From Acuticoccus mangrovi (GTDB lineage: Bacteria; Pseudomonadota; Alphaproteobacteria; Rhizobiales; Amorphaceae), in contig NZ_JAEKJA010000001.1 of assembly GCF_016411865.1 (NCBI RefSeq), positions 1-64,000 on the forward strand: a stretch of 64,000 nucleotides of DNA, read 5' to 3'. Position numbers and translations under genes: made by a program. The notes beneath the pieces were generated by a model. It saw only the letters and a list, made by a program, of their open reading frames with translations, had not been told where the DNA came from and did no database searches. Every line of letters starts with the position of its first letter. Positions within the stretch are counted from its first letter, which is position 1. Shown here in pieces: positions 8,876-16,878 of this stretch.

Positions 8876-9543
8876 GTGGAGCGTTTCATCGGCGGTCTGG
8901 CGTAGTTCTGAGCGTAGTCGGGCGTCGCTATCCCCTCGGCGAGCCGGGGGCAATCCTCCGGCGCGCCGAAGGCGAGGCTCACCGGTATCTTTCCGGCCCA
9001 GAGGTCGAGCCCGTAGTCCTCTTCCACGTCGAGCACGCCGACGTCGCGCACCTTCGCCGACACCTCCTCGATGGGGAAGCGCAGGAAGAGGGTGGCGGCG
9101 AGCTCCTTCGGCTTCGGCGGGCGCACGGTGTGGCCGGGCATCAAGTCGTTGACGAAGGCCTGGACGAGGCCGCGCTTCTCCTCGGGGTCGGTCACCGCCT
9201 CGCCGTGGGAGAAGATCATCACCGAGCGATAGTCGAGGCTGAAGCCGAAGCCGGAGCGGCCGGCGACGATGGAATCGATCAGCGTCACCGTGATGGTGGC
9301 CGGCGCGCCGTCCTTCAGCGCGCCGAGAACGCCGTTCGCCTGGCTGCCGTGGATGTAGACGTCCTCGCCGATGCGCACGATGGCGGTGGGCAGAACGCGC
9401 GGCTCGCCGTTCACCACGGCGCCCACATGGGCGATCAGCGCCTCGTCGATGATCGCGTGCACCAGCTCGCGGTCGTAGTGGCCGCGGTCGGGGCGCAGGC
9501 GCAGCTTGGTGCGCGGTGTGGGGGTGTAGGCCTCGGTGCTCAT
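8872..9543 (-). CDS. Pyridoxamine 5'-phosphate oxidase-like flavin-binding protein
   Basis: This 223-residue protein has the split-barrel features of the NimA/COG3467 group: VGAVVNGEPRVLPTAIVRIG, DVYIHGSQANGVLGAL, VAGRSGFGFSLDYRSVMIFS and a conserved C-terminal Arg/Lys-rich end. Members bind FMN or F420-like cofactors and are often of unknown reaction. The start at 9543 overlaps the upstream Ldh-type gene by ATGA, and its stop overlaps the XRE-cupin gene in the same way. The context suggests a role in amino-acid or amine metabolism together with its neighbours. Confidence 0.82.
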   Translation of the reverse strand: MSTEAYTPTPRTKLRLRPDRGHYDRELVHAIIDEALIAHVGAVVNGEPRVLPTAIVRIGEDVYIHGSQANGVLGALKDGAPATITVTLIDSIVAGRSGFGFSLDYRSVMIFSHGEAVTDPEEKRGLVQAFVNDLMPGHTVRPPKPKELAATLFLRFPIEEVSAKVRDVGVLDVEEDYGLDLWAGKIPVSLAFGAPEDCPRLAEGIATPDYAQNYARPPMKRST

Positions 9544-10622
9544 GCGGCGGACTTTCCGGTTTCGGGGTCGCCCTCGTAGTCGGCCCGAGCGCCGCTGTAG
9601 CGGCCGGCGAGCAGCTCCATCAGGCTCGCATGGAGCGAGGCGGGCACGTCGACGCCCTCTTTTGTGGTGCGCTCGCGCGCCCGGTAGCGCCGGTCCGACG
9701 GCAGGCGCGTGCCCTCCTGCTCCAGGATCATCGAGAACAGGCGCTCGGCATGCTCGGCCTGGCGGGCGAGATCGCCGTTGGGCATCGCCTTCGTCGGATC
9801 GATGGCGATCACGAGCTCGCCGCCGCAGGGGGCGCCGGTCTTCGCCACGTCGCGCTCGCCCGCCTCCACCGACAGGACGTCGCCGATGAGCGGACCGGCG
9901 AGGAGCTCCACCATCATCGCGATGGCCGAGCCCTTGGCGCCGCCGAAGGGAAGCTGGGCGCCGGCGAGCGCCGCCTTGCCGTCGGTGGTAGGGTTGCCGT
10001 CGGCGTCGATCGCCCAGCCGGGCTCCAGCGGCTTGCCGTCGCGCATACGGATCTGGATCTCGCCGCGGGCGCTCATCGAGGAGGCCTGGTCGAAGACGAG
10101 CGGATGGCGGCCGGGGCGGGGCCAGGCGAAGGCCATGGGGTTGGTGCCGAATACCGGCTTGATGCCGCCATAGGGGGCGACGTAGGGGATCGCCGACACG
10201 AAGGCGAAGGCGACGAGCCCGTCGTCGGCGAGCCGCTCCACCTCCGGCCACAGCGCCGCGACGTTGAGCGCGTTGTTGACGGCGAGCGCCGCGATCCCCT
10301 GCGCGCGGGCCCGCTCCACGAGCGGCGCGTGGCCGCGCTCCAGCGGAAGCGGCGAAAAGCCGTTGTGCCCGTCGACGCGCACGATGGCCGGGGCGAGGTC
10401 GGTGAGGGTCGGCTCGGCCTCGCCGGAGGCTTGTCCCGCCTTCAGCGCGTTCACATAGAAGGCTATGCGGAAGAGGCCGTGATGGCGGCACTCGTCGCGC
10501 TCGGCGGCGGTCACGGTGTTGGCGATCGCCTCGGCGTGCGGCTCGGAGAAGCCTTGGGCGAGGAGGAGGCGGCGGGCTGTGTCATGCACTTGCGCCAAGC
10601 TCATGCGGACGCTGTCGGTCAT
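9540..10622 (-). CDS. Ldh-family NAD(P)-dependent oxidoreductase (malate/L-lactate dehydrogenase type)
   Basis: The 360-residue frame starts at the ATG at 10622, preceded by GGAG six bases upstream. Longer in-frame ATGs exist at 10634 and 10682. Family signatures include ECRHHGLFRI, VDGHNGFS, YGGIKPVFGTNPMAFAWP and GGAKGSAIAMMVELLAGPL. The family covers malate, L-lactate and ureidoglycolate dehydrogenases and delta-1-piperideine-2-carboxylate reductase. It is the first gene of the operon with the flavin-binding and XRE-cupin genes. It is divergent from the molybdoenzyme gene, with a perfect palindrome between them. Confidence 0.86.
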   Translation of the reverse strand: MTDSVRMSLAQVHDTARRLLLAQGFSEPHAEAIANTVTAAERDECRHHGLFRIAFYVNALKAGQASGEAEPTLTDLAPAIVRVDGHNGFSPLPLERGHAPLVERARAQGIAALAVNNALNVAALWPEVERLADDGLVAFAFVSAIPYVAPYGGIKPVFGTNPMAFAWPRPGRHPLVFDQASSMSARGEIQIRMRDGKPLEPGWAIDADGNPTTDGKAALAGAQLPFGGAKGSAIAMMVELLAGPLIGDVLSVEAGERDVAKTGAPCGGELVIAIDPTKAMPNGDLARQAEHAERLFSMILEQEGTRLPSDRRYRARERTTKEGVDVPASLHASLMELLAGRYSGARADYEGDPETGKSAA

Positions 10623-10667
10623 CGAGGTCTCCATTGCGCCTGTGTGCCGGGGAGCTTGCGTCGCTTC

Positions 10668-10682
10668 TTGCATCTGATGCAA
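10668..10682. promoter_or_regulatory. Perfect 15-bp palindrome, candidate LysR-type operator
   Basis: The sequence TTGCATCTGATGCAA is a 7-1-7 perfect dyad. Its core, TGCATCTGATGCA, fits the T-N11-A pattern bound by LysR-type regulators. It lies in the 151-bp divergent region between the Ldh-type gene and the molybdoenzyme gene. A second half-site, TTGCATCA, is at 10713–10720. The same half-site (as AGATGCAA) occurs near 15227 in front of the lysR gene, which suggests that LysR binds both regions. That assignment is inference. Confidence 0.55.
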
Positions 10683-10773
10683 GTTCGATTTGCGAGCAGC
10701 CGCTGGCTAGCGTTGCATCAGCCTGCTGGCATCGATGCTGCACGATGCGGTGTGGGATTTCGGAGGATGGGCC

Positions 10774-13700
10774 ATGGACCAGCAGATCGCCGAGCCGATG
10801 GTGACGGTGCGAAAGCGCGGCTTCTGCAATCTCTGCCGCTCGCGCTGCGGCGCCGTCTACGTGACGGAGGGCGACCGCCTCGTGCGGGTCGAGCCCGACA
10901 CGCAGCATCCGACCGGGCACGCCCTGTGCCCCAAGGGGCGGGCCGCGCCGGAGATGCTGTCGGAGCCGACGCGGCTCTTGAAGCCGCTGCGCCGCACCGC
11001 GCCCAAGGGGGCGGAGGATCCGGGCTTTGAAGAGATCTCGTGGGACGATGCGCTCGCGACGGTGGCGGAGCGGCTCGCCGCGGTGCGGGCCGAGAGCGGG
11101 GCCGAGGCCGTCGCCTTCGAGGTGACCACGCCGAGCGGCACGGGCATCTCCGATTCCATCGACTGGATCGAGCGCTTCATCCGCGTCTTCGGCAGTCCAA
11201 ACACCGTCTATGCCACCGAGATCTGCAACTGGCACAAGGACTTCGCCCATGCCTTCACGTTCGGCATGGCGCGGCCGGCCCCCGACTTCGCCCACTGCGA
11301 CGTGGCGGTGCTCTGGGGCTTCAACCCGTCCAACACCTGGCTCGCGCTCGCAAGCCGGCTCGCGGCGGCGCAGCGGCGTGGCGCCCGCCTCGTGGTGGTC
11401 GACCCGCAGCCCACCGGCTACGCCCGCAGCGCCGACGTCTGGGCGCGGCTGCGGCCCGGCAGCGACCTCGCGCTGGCGCTCGGGCTGATCCGCGCCGTGC
11501 TGGAGCGCGGCCGGTACGACGAGGCCTTCGTGCGGCGCTGGACCAACGCCGCGCTCCTCGTCGATGAGACGGGTGCGCTGATTGAGACGCGCGCCGCCGA
11601 CGGCACGCCGCGCCACCTCGTGTGGGACCAAGGCGCGGGCGTCGCCGCGCTCTACGACCCGGCGACGCGACTGATGCCGGTCGAGGCCGATCGCCTCGCC
11701 CTCTCCGGCACGATGACGGTGACGGTCGACGGTCGCACCATCGCGGCGCGGCCGGTCTTCGCGACGCTGCGCGAGGCCGTGGCGCCCTATGGTCTCGCCC
11801 GCACCGCCGCCGAGACGGGCCTTGCCGAGGCGACCATCGAAGCGCTCGCGGAGATCTTCGATGCCGGCACCGCCGTTGGCCTCTACGCCTGGACGGGCGT
11901 CGGCCAGCATCAGGCCGCGACGCAGACCGAGCGTGCCATCTCGATCCTCGAGGCGCTGTCGGGCGCGGTGGATCGGCCGGGGACGGGGGTGGTCGTGCCG
12001 GCGGTGCCGCGCAACGGCGTCGCAAGCCACGACATCCTGCCGCCGGAGCAGCAGGCGAAGGCGCTCGGCCTCGCCGAGCGACCCATCGGCCCCGCCCGCC
12101 AGGGCTACGTCAACGCCGCCGACTTCAGCCGCGCCGCCATCGAGGGCGATCCCTACCGCGTGCGCGCCCTCGTCGCCTTCGGCGGCAACATGATGGCGAG
12201 CCAGCCCAATCCCGAGCGCAGCGCCGCCGCCCTCGAAGCGCTGGACTTCCATGTCCACGTCGACCACCGCATGACGCCGACGGCGCGCTATGCCGACATC
12301 GTGCTGCCCGCCACGCTGCCGTGGGAGCACGAGGCGCTGAAGCTCGGCTTCGAGCTCGACGCCGCGGCGCAGGGCCTCGTGCAGCTGCGCCCGCGCATGG
12401 TGCCGCCGCGCGGCGAGGCGCGCTCCGACACCGACATCGTGTTCGACCTCGCGACCCGCCTCGGTCACGCCGACGACTTCTTCGGCGGCAGAGTGGAGGC
12501 GGGGTGGGCGCACATCCTCGCCCCCTCCGGCATCACCCTCACGGCGTTGCGGGCGAGCCCGGAGGGCATCGCCGTGCCGCTCGAGCAGCGCTACGAGAAA
12601 TATGCCGCGGAGACTGACGGGCGCGCGGCGGGCTTCGCCACCCCGACCGGGCTCGTCGAGATCCACTCGGTCACGCTCGCCCGCCACGGCTATCCGCCGC
12701 TACCCGCGGGGGATGCGTCGCCGGCCGGCCTCACCCTCACCACCGCCAAGGACGGGCTCTACTGCCACAGCCAGCACCGCGACATTCCCTCGCTGCGGCG
12801 GCGCTCGCCGGAGCCGCGGGTGCGCCTCCACCCCGACCTTGCCGATCGCCACGCCATCGACGTCGACGACTGGGTGCTGGTGGAGACGGCCGCCGGCCAG
12901 GCGCGCTTCCGCGCCCGGCTCGACGCGCAGGCCGACCCGACGACGCTCGTCGCCGACTATGGCTGGTGGCAGGAGAATGTGCGTCTCGGCCTCGCCGCGC
13001 TGCCGGTGAAGGGGGAGGGGACGTCGAACTACAACGCCCTCGTCGACGGCCATCTCACCGACCCGCTCAGTGGCTCGGTGGCGCTGCGCGGCGTCCCCGC
13101 GACGATCACCCGCGACAGGGTGGGCAACGCCCCGGCGCGCGCCTTCGCCGGCACGCGCCCCTTCCGCGTCGTCGCCGTCCACGCCGAAACGCCGACGATC
13201 CGCACCATCACCCTCGCGCCGGAAGACGGTGAGCCGATCCCCGACTATCTCCCCGGCCAGCACCTCGAGGTCGTCCTCGACCGGGAGGGGACGGCGCTGA
13301 AGCGGGCCTATTCGATCTCGGGCGGCGAGGGCGGCCTGACCATCTCGGTGAAGGCGATGGCGGCGCCCGCCGGCCTGTCGGTGCCGGCGGGTGAGATGTC
13401 GAACCATCTCCACCGGGCGGTGGCGGCGGGCAGCGTCCTCCATGCGACGGCCCCCAAGGGGCGCTTCCTGCTCGGGGCGGGGGAGGGGCCGACGGTGCTG
13501 ATTGCGAACGGTGTCGGCATCACGCCGTTCGTTCCGTTCCTGAAGCGCCTCGCGCCGGAGGGCCCGCCCGTCGCCCTCGTCTACGGTGTGGCGGGGGCGG
13601 CCGAGCACGCCTTCGCCGCCGAGATCGCAGCCGCCGCCGTGTCCAACGCGCGGCTGCGCGTCCACACCTACTATTCGCGCGAGACCTCGCCGCCGGAAGG

Positions 13701-14145
13701 CGTCGCCTGCGGTCGGCTGAGCCTCGCGGGTCTCGAGGACTTCGTCACCGACCCCGCCTGTCGCTTCTATCTCTGCGGCGCGAGCGAGATGATCCGCGCC
13801 GTCGCCGGCGATCTGGAGCGGCTCGGCGTGCGGCCGTCGCGGATCGAGTGGGAGGCGTTCACGGCACCCGCGATGCGCCCGGCGGTGCGACCCGACCGGC
13901 CGTTCGCGATCACCCTCGGCGCCCACCAATTCGCCTGGACGCCCGACGATCGCACCCTCCTCGACGCCGCCGAGCGGCAGGGCGCGCCGATCAGCGCCGG
14001 CTGCCGCACCGGCCAGTGCGAGAGCTGCGCCAAGACGCTCCTGTCGGGCAAGGTGTTCGATGCGACGAGCGGGGTGGTCGACGGCGTGGCCGAGATCCTG
14101 ACCTGTCAGGTGGTGCCGATCAGCGACGTGCGCCTCGCCGACTGA
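10774..14145 (+). CDS. Molybdopterin oxidoreductase fused to FAD/NAD(P)H reductase and 2Fe-2S ferredoxin domains
   Basis: The 1123-residue protein starts at an ATG with GGAGG seven bases upstream. The N-terminus has a 4Fe-4S motif, Cys18, Cys21, Cys25 and Cys52 (CX2CX3CX26C, ending CPKGRAAPEM), followed by the molybdopterin domain. Cys151 in ATEICNWHKD is a plausible molybdenum ligand. The molybdopterin dinucleotide-binding region (GLYCHSQHRDIPSLRR, NYNALVDG) follows. From about residue 795 comes a ferredoxin-reductase module with KRAYSIS for FAD and GVGITP and FYLCGASEMI for NAD(P)H. The C-terminus is a plant-type ferredoxin with Cys1077, 1082, 1085 and 1111. No Tat signal is seen, so it is cytoplasmic. 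The layout suggests NAD(P)H-driven reduction of a substrate, or the reverse, in one chain. Confidence 0.88.
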   Translation: MDQQIAEPMVTVRKRGFCNLCRSRCGAVYVTEGDRLVRVEPDTQHPTGHALCPKGRAAPEMLSEPTRLLKPLRRTAPKGAEDPGFEEISWDDALATVAERLAAVRAESGAEAVAFEVTTPSGTGISDSIDWIERFIRVFGSPNTVYATEICNWHKDFAHAFTFGMARPAPDFAHCDVAVLWGFNPSNTWLALASRLAAAQRRGARLVVVDPQPTGYARSADVWARLRPGSDLALALGLIRAVLERGRYDEAFVRRWTNAALLVDETGALIETRAADGTPRHLVWDQGAGVAALYDPATRLMPVEADRLALSGTMTVTVDGRTIAARPVFATLREAVAPYGLARTAAETGLAEATIEALAEIFDAGTAVGLYAWTGVGQHQAATQTERAISILEALSGAVDRPGTGVVVPAVPRNGVASHDILPPEQQAKALGLAERPIGPARQGYVNAADFSRAAIEGDPYRVRALVAFGGNMMASQPNPERSAAALEALDFHVHVDHRMTPTARYADIVLPATLPWEHEALKLGFELDAAAQGLVQLRPRMVPPRGEARSDTDIVFDLATRLGHADDFFGGRVEAGWAHILAPSGITLTALRASPEGIAVPLEQRYEKYAAETDGRAAGFATPTGLVEIHSVTLARHGYPPLPAGDASPAGLTLTTAKDGLYCHSQHRDIPSLRRRSPEPRVRLHPDLADRHAIDVDDWVLVETAAGQARFRARLDAQADPTTLVADYGWWQENVRLGLAALPVKGEGTSNYNALVDGHLTDPLSGSVALRGVPATITRDRVGNAPARAFAGTRPFRVVAVHAETPTIRTITLAPEDGEPIPDYLPGQHLEVVLDREGTALKRAYSISGGEGGLTISVKAMAAPAGLSVPAGEMSNHLHRAVAAGSVLHATAPKGRFLLGAGEGPTVLIANGVGITPFVPFLKRLAPEGPPVALVYGVAGAAEHAFAAEIAAAAVSNARLRVHTYYSRETSPPEGVACGRLSLAGLEDFVTDPACRFYLCGASEMIRAVAGDLERLGVRPSRIEWEAFTAPAMRPAVRPDRPFAITLGAHQFAWTPDDRTLLDAAERQGAPISAGCRTGQCESCAKTLLSGKVFDATSGVVDGVAEILTCQVVPISDVRLAD

Positions 14146-14158
14146 CGGGGCGGATCGC

Positions 14159-15187
14159 TCAGGAGGCGGCGGTGCGGCGCTTGGCGGGGCTGCTGCGCCG
14201 CCGATAGGGCGGCGTCGGCGCGGTCGGCGTCTCGGCGCGCTCCGGCACCGGTGCCCTCGCGGCCGACATCACCCGCGCCTCGGTGTGGACGTCGACGAGG
14301 CTGTCGACGAAGCGCTGGGCGAACTTGAAGTCCTTCACGCTCGCCCCGGTCATCGCCACCACGGGGCTCACCATGCGCGTGAGGTCGGGCCGCAAAGCCC
14401 GTAGGCGCCCCTGCGCCACGTAGGGGGCGGCCACGTGGTCGGGCAGATAGCCGATGTTGCGGCCCGAGAGGACCAGCGTCGTCTGGGCGTGGGCGCCGAG
14501 GCCGATGTCGCCCCGCGTCGCCGCGTTGCGCGTCTTCTCCGGGTGGACATATTCGTGATGGCCGCGGTTGCAGTAGACGGCGTTCTCGATCGCCTCGCGC
14601 GTCAGCTCCGCGTCCGGCACGGCGAACAGCGGGTGGCTGCGGCCGGCGTAGATCGCCGCCTCCTCGTCGAACAGGCGCTCGGCGGCGAGCTGGGGGAACT
14701 GCTCGTTCTGAATGCCGATGCCGACGTGGAGAAGGCCGTCGGCGACGCGCCCCGTCATCTGGAAGCCCAGCATGATCTCAACGCGGAAGCGGCAGTTGGG
14801 GTAGTAGTCGGAAAAGCGGGAGATCGCCTCGTCCACGTGGGCGCGGGGGTTGTCGACGATCTGGTCCTGGATGCCGATCACGAGCTCGTGGCCCTGACCG
14901 TCGCCGAGGCTCGCCGCGCGCTGGCGGTAAACCTCCACCGAGGCGAAGAGGTCGCGCGCGGCCTCGTACACCACCTCGCCCTCGGGCAACAGCTTAAAGC
15001 CCTTGGGGCCGCGCTGGCACAACCGCACCCCGAGCCGCGTCTCCAGCGACTTCAAATACTCGCTCAGCATCGACTGCGACAGATTGAGCGTGGCCTGGGC
15101 GGCCTTGAAGCTGCCTTCCTCGACGATGGTGCAGAAGCAGCGCAGCAGCTTCAGATCGATGTCATAGACTTGACTGAGATTTGACAT
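14159..15187 (-). CDS. LysR-family transcriptional regulator
   Basis: The 342-residue protein starts at the ATG at 15187. The winged HTH is YDIDLKLLRCFCTIVEEGSF, with KAAQATLNLSQSMLSEYLKS and LETRLGVRLCQRGPKGFKLL following. An effector-binding domain fills the rest. A basic, low-complexity tail rich in Ala, Pro and Arg ends the protein. It is divergent from the monooxygenase cluster (295-bp shared region) and convergent with the molybdoenzyme gene 13 bases away. By position it is the likely regulator of both. The effector is unknown. Confidence 0.88.
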   Translation of the reverse strand: MSNLSQVYDIDLKLLRCFCTIVEEGSFKAAQATLNLSQSMLSEYLKSLETRLGVRLCQRGPKGFKLLPEGEVVYEAARDLFASVEVYRQRAASLGDGQGHELVIGIQDQIVDNPRAHVDEAISRFSDYYPNCRFRVEIMLGFQMTGRVADGLLHVGIGIQNEQFPQLAAERLFDEEAAIYAGRSHPLFAVPDAELTREAIENAVYCNRGHHEYVHPEKTRNAATRGDIGLGAHAQTTLVLSGRNIGYLPDHVAAPYVAQGRLRALRPDLTRMVSPVVAMTGASVKDFKFAQRFVDSLVDVHTEARVMSAARAPVPERAETPTAPTPPYRRRSSPAKRRTAAS

Positions 15188-15482
15188 GACGCAATGACCG
15201 GTCCGCCGTGTCGGGCGACAAGCATAGATGCAAGGAATGTGCCCGGCTCGCTGCAGGATGTGCCCGCGTCCGCAGCCGCCACGCACTGCACAAATGACAG
15301 ACTAGCCCACGCGGCGGCGACGGTCACGCGCGCGCCGCGGCGCTGTGCGATTAAATCTTTGGCGTAATGCATAGAATTGCGTCTGTGGGTCGCTGATCCG
15401 AGCTTCTATAATTGCCGATGGTCAACAATGCTGCGGTGCGCCTAGCGTCGCGCTCCGGCAACCCATCAGCGATCGGCGGAGA
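15188..15482. promoter_or_regulatory. Divergent lysR / monooxygenase promoter region
   Basis: This 295-bp region separates lysR from the first monooxygenase. It contains AAGCATAGATGCAA near 15220–15233, an imperfect dyad that shares the AGATGCAA half-site with the perfect palindrome at 10668–10682. A related TGCATAGA occurs near 15368. The stretch at 15350–15420 is clearly more AT-rich than the surroundings, as expected for a promoter. The exact -35 and -10 elements are not clear. Confidence 0.45.
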
Positions 15483-16793
15483 ATGACGCGTCCCTTCCAT
15501 CTTGCCTGGTTCGTCAACTTCGCGGTCGATGAGTGGAACGGTCCGTTCTCCGCCGGCGGCACGCCGTGGAACGGCGAGTTCTACATCGACATGGCGAAGG
15601 CCATGGAGCGGGCGTGCTTCGACTACATCATGCTCGAAGACACGCTGATGATCTCCGATTCCTACGGCGGCAGCATGGACGCGTACTTGAAGTACGCGCT
15701 CATGGGTCCGAAGGGGGATCCGGCGCCGCTCGCCGCGCTCCTCGGCAACCACACCTCCAAGATGGGCGTGGTGGCGACCTTCTCCACCATGGCCTACCCG
15801 CCTTACATGCTCGCCCGTCTCTGCGCCACGCTCGACAACATCTGCGGCGGCCGCTTCGGCTGGAACATCGTGACGAGCGGCGAAAATCTCGCGGCGCAGA
15901 ATTTCGGCATGGACGAGCTGCCTCCCCGGCAGGACCGCTACGACATGGCCGACGAGTATGTGGAGCTCTGCCGCCAGCTCTGGATGAGCTGGGAGCCCGG
16001 TGCCATCGTCAAGGATCACGCGACGGACACTTACGTGGACTACACCAAGGTCCACCCGATCCACTTCAAGGGCCGCTACTATAAGTGCCGTGGTCCGCTG
16101 AACTGCGTGCCGCCGAAGCAGGGCAATCCGCAGCGCCCGGCCTTCGTGCAGGCCGGTGGCTCGCCCCGCGGCCGCCAGTTCGCGGCGCAGACCGCCGATT
16201 CCATCATCGCCGTCGCCTCCAGCGTGAAGGCGATGAAGGCCTACCGCGACGACATCCGCGAGCGCGCCGAAAAGTTCGGTCGCGACCCGGACGAAGTGAA
16301 GGTGTTCTTCATCGCGAGCCCCGTCCTCGCCGAGACGGAGGCGAGCGCCAAGCGGCGTTTCGAGGCCTATACCGCCTCGATCGAATATCAGGTGAAGACG
16401 CTCGCCTCGGTCAGCTCGATCACCGACATCGACTTCTCCCAGTTCGACCTCGATGAGGAGCTGCCCCACCTCACCACCAACGGCGAACAGGGCTCGCTCG
16501 ACGCGTTCGCCCAATGGGGCTCCGGCAAGACCCTGCGCCAGCTCTGCAAGGACCGGGCGACGCGCGGTCTCGACGGCTTCGTCGGCACCCCCGACCAGGT
16601 CGCCGACCGGATGGGCGAGGTGATGGACGAGGTCGGCGGCGACGGCTTCCTCATCTCCTCGCCGTTCCAGAAGGTGAGCCGGGAGTACATCCTCCAGGTC
16701 TGCGAAGGGCTCGTTCCCGCGCTGCAGCGCCGCGGCCTGACCCGGACCTCCTACGCCGAGCCGACCTTGCGCGAGAACCTCAAGGCGTTCTGA
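15483..16793 (+). CDS. NtaA/SnaA/DszA-family FMNH2-dependent monooxygenase, copy 1
   Basis: This 436-residue protein belongs to the luciferase-like superfamily subgroup that includes nitrilotriacetate, pristinamycin and dibenzothiophene-sulfone monooxygenases. Typical segments are FHLAWFVNFAVDEWN, ERACFDYIMLEDTL, GRFGWNIVTSGENLAAQNFG, RYDMADEYVELCRQLW, PAFVQAGGSPRGRQFAA and GTPDQVADRMGEVMDEVGGD. These enzymes use O2 and reduced FMN supplied by a separate reductase to oxygenate or cleave C–N or C–S bonds. It is the first gene of a plus-strand cluster. Its closest relative here is the next gene, with which it shares stretches of identical DNA. Confidence 0.9.
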   Translation: MTRPFHLAWFVNFAVDEWNGPFSAGGTPWNGEFYIDMAKAMERACFDYIMLEDTLMISDSYGGSMDAYLKYALMGPKGDPAPLAALLGNHTSKMGVVATFSTMAYPPYMLARLCATLDNICGGRFGWNIVTSGENLAAQNFGMDELPPRQDRYDMADEYVELCRQLWMSWEPGAIVKDHATDTYVDYTKVHPIHFKGRYYKCRGPLNCVPPKQGNPQRPAFVQAGGSPRGRQFAAQTADSIIAVASSVKAMKAYRDDIRERAEKFGRDPDEVKVFFIASPVLAETEASAKRRFEAYTASIEYQVKTLASVSSITDIDFSQFDLDEELPHLTTNGEQGSLDAFAQWGSGKTLRQLCKDRATRGLDGFVGTPDQVADRMGEVMDEVGGDGFLISSPFQKVSREYILQVCEGLVPALQRRGLTRTSYAEPTLRENLKAF

Positions 16794-16825
16794 CACCCGG
16801 CCCCACGGCCGATCCACTCGTGGCC

Positions 16826-16855
16826 CCGAGGCCGCCATACGACCCGCGGCCTCGG
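16826..16855. other. Intercistronic hairpin between monooxygenase copies 1 and 2
   Basis: A perfect 10-bp stem (CCGAGGCCGC paired with GCGGCCTCGG) with a 10-base loop lies in the 85-bp gap. No T-run follows, so it is probably not a full terminator. It may protect the 3' end of the upstream message or tune the ratio of the two products. Confidence 0.5.
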
Positions 16856-16878
16856 CCGCCACTCTTGAAGGACGACGG

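Noticed and set aside
15188-15383. GACGCAAT (15188–15195) and ATTGCGTC (15376–15383) as an inverted repeat pair
   Set aside because: The arms are only 8 bases and are 180 bases apart, so the match is easily due to chance.
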